From Phycisphaerae bacterium (GTDB lineage: Bacteria; Planctomycetota; Phycisphaerae; Phycisphaerales; UBA1924), in NCBI GenBank assembly GCA_016873295.1, contig VGXM01000009.1, positions 1 through 64,000 on the forward strand: a stretch of 64,000 bases of DNA, written 5' to 3'. Positions 63,330-64,000 of the stretch are shown one piece after another; within the stretch, counting starts at the first letter, position 1, and each line of letters opens with the position of its first letter. Below the pieces are notes generated by a model. The model did not search any database, was not told the origin of the DNA, and was given only the letters and a program-made list of their open reading frames with translations. A program made the translations under genes and the position numbers.

Positions 63330-64000
63330 TCAGAAGTCGATGCCGCGGATGCCGTTCTGGGTCGCCCAGAAGTAGCCTGGAAGCTGCATGGTCCAGATGA
63401 AGCCCTGGGGCCGACCGTATTCGAGGTATCCGTTCATCTCGGCGTCGCCCGGGTTCCAGAGCCCGGCGGGGTGCCAGAGCTGTCCCTCGGCGGGCGTCCC
63501 GCCGCGCGGGCCCGTGTTGGCGATCACCTCCGACATGCGGATGGAGCGGGCGCTGCCGTCGCACAGGGCGATGAGGGGGACGGCCTGGGGGGTGTTCCAC
63601 TGGGGCTGGAGGGGGTGGGTGTATTGCTTGGCCTCGAAGAGCAGCACCTTGCGCTGGGGGAAGAGCACGTCGGCCGAGGCGTGGGCCGCGATGAAGTACT
63701 GGTTGGCGGTGGTGCCGGGCGTGCGCATGCCGCCCACGAACCGCGACGCCTGCTGCCAGAAGACCGGCGGGTACCAGTACGACCCGGGGAAGATCCACTC
63801 GAAGTTGGTCTGGGCCGCCACGTTGTTCTGGAACCACAGTTGCAGGGCCCGGTCCGCGGGCGAGATCATCGACCTCGCCCGGCTGATGCGCTCGTCGTCG
63901 AACCAGAGCGTGTGGGCCAGCCAGTGGTAGCCGTAGCTCTCCGACCCGCTGGTGCTGTAGGGCGGGCCGTAGCACCACCCGTACTGGTTGATCCGCCCCG
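63330..64000 (-). CDS. Pseudopilin-like/H-X9-DG type protein (5' end outside window)
   Basis: The reading frame is open to the right edge, so the start and the N-terminal methylation helix, if present, lie outside. The visible 223 residues contain INQYGWCYGPPYSTSG, the aromatic-rich FEWIFPGSYWYPPVFWQQAS, FEAKQYTHPLQPQW and VPLIALCDGSARSIRMSEV, the position where planctomycete pseudopilin-like proteins carry their DG signature. The protein ends with YFWATQNGIRGIDF. It resembles the family of the gene at 28399-29202 in general style. Function unknown; envelope location is likely. Confidence 0.7.
   Translation of the reverse strand, partial: GRINQYGWCYGPPYSTSGSESYGYHWLAHTLWFDDERISRARSMISPADRALQLWFQNNVAAQTNFEWIFPGSYWYPPVFWQQASRFVGGMRTPGTTANQYFIAAHASADVLFPQRKVLLFEAKQYTHPLQPQWNTPQAVPLIALCDGSARSIRMSEVIANTGPRGGTPAEGQLWHPAGLWNPGDAEMNGYLEYGRPQGFIWTMQLPGYFWATQNGIRGIDF

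Overview
This 64 kb window is very GC-rich chromosomal DNA, most likely from a planctomycete of the Phycisphaerae/Phycisphaerales type. The evidence is indirect but consistent. There are dockerin-type repeats ending in a Gly-Cys or basic tail, several pseudopilin-like proteins with an N-terminal methylation helix, a PEP-CTERM-like VPAPAG anchor, a solitary mraZ with no division-cluster genes beside it, and the order rplK-rplA-rplJ-rplL-rpoB-rpoC with no secE or nusG in front. No ribosomal RNA, phage or CRISPR locus is present.

Layout. Positions 1-6526 (+) hold four tightly packed genes: the tail of a membrane-fusion (HlyD-like) protein, a GAF/HlyD fusion, a PqqD/M50-protease/HlyD fusion and a short SecA-like ATPase. 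They look like one export or processing system. Positions 6532-7609 (-) hold a broken phytase-esterase-like gene with a dockerin tail. Positions 7712-9190 carry a DinB-like protein, a DCC-family protein and an 82-residue protein. mraZ (-) has a textbook promoter with an MraZ operator in its spacer, and about 350 nt of transcribed non-coding sequence that ends at an intrinsic terminator. A flavin-reductase-like gene, a glycosyltransferase/amidohydrolase divergent pair, a lipoprotein and two related exported proteins lead to the ribosomal protein/RNA polymerase cluster (17282-28122).

Positions 28133-32164 (-) are the most interesting region. A promoter and a cobalamin riboswitch lead into four close-set genes: a PEP-CTERM-like surface protein, a PQQ-type beta-propeller with dockerin repeats, a pseudopilin and a BFD-type [2Fe-2S] protein. 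This suggests an undescribed, B12-controlled cell-surface system. Next come an HrpA-type helicase, a prolyl-oligopeptidase-family enzyme, tRNA-Ser(GGA), a PAP2 enzyme, a GT39-type transferase with truB, two membrane proteins, FolE2, PBP2-RodA, an IS630-type remnant, RsmG, a DinG/XPD helicase, a phosphomannomutase with a membrane P-loop NTPase, UvrD/PcrA, an APC permease with a UspA tail, ElbB and the start of another pseudopilin gene that runs off the edge.

A second theme is a family of nested palindromic elements at 16338-17098, 36345-37012 and 39791-39966. Two of them are bounded by short terminal inverted repeats. They sit shortly downstream of genes, and two contain tandem arrays of hairpins built on the core CACGACTGT. 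They resemble REP/BIME or MITE-type non-autonomous elements rather than genes or CRISPR.
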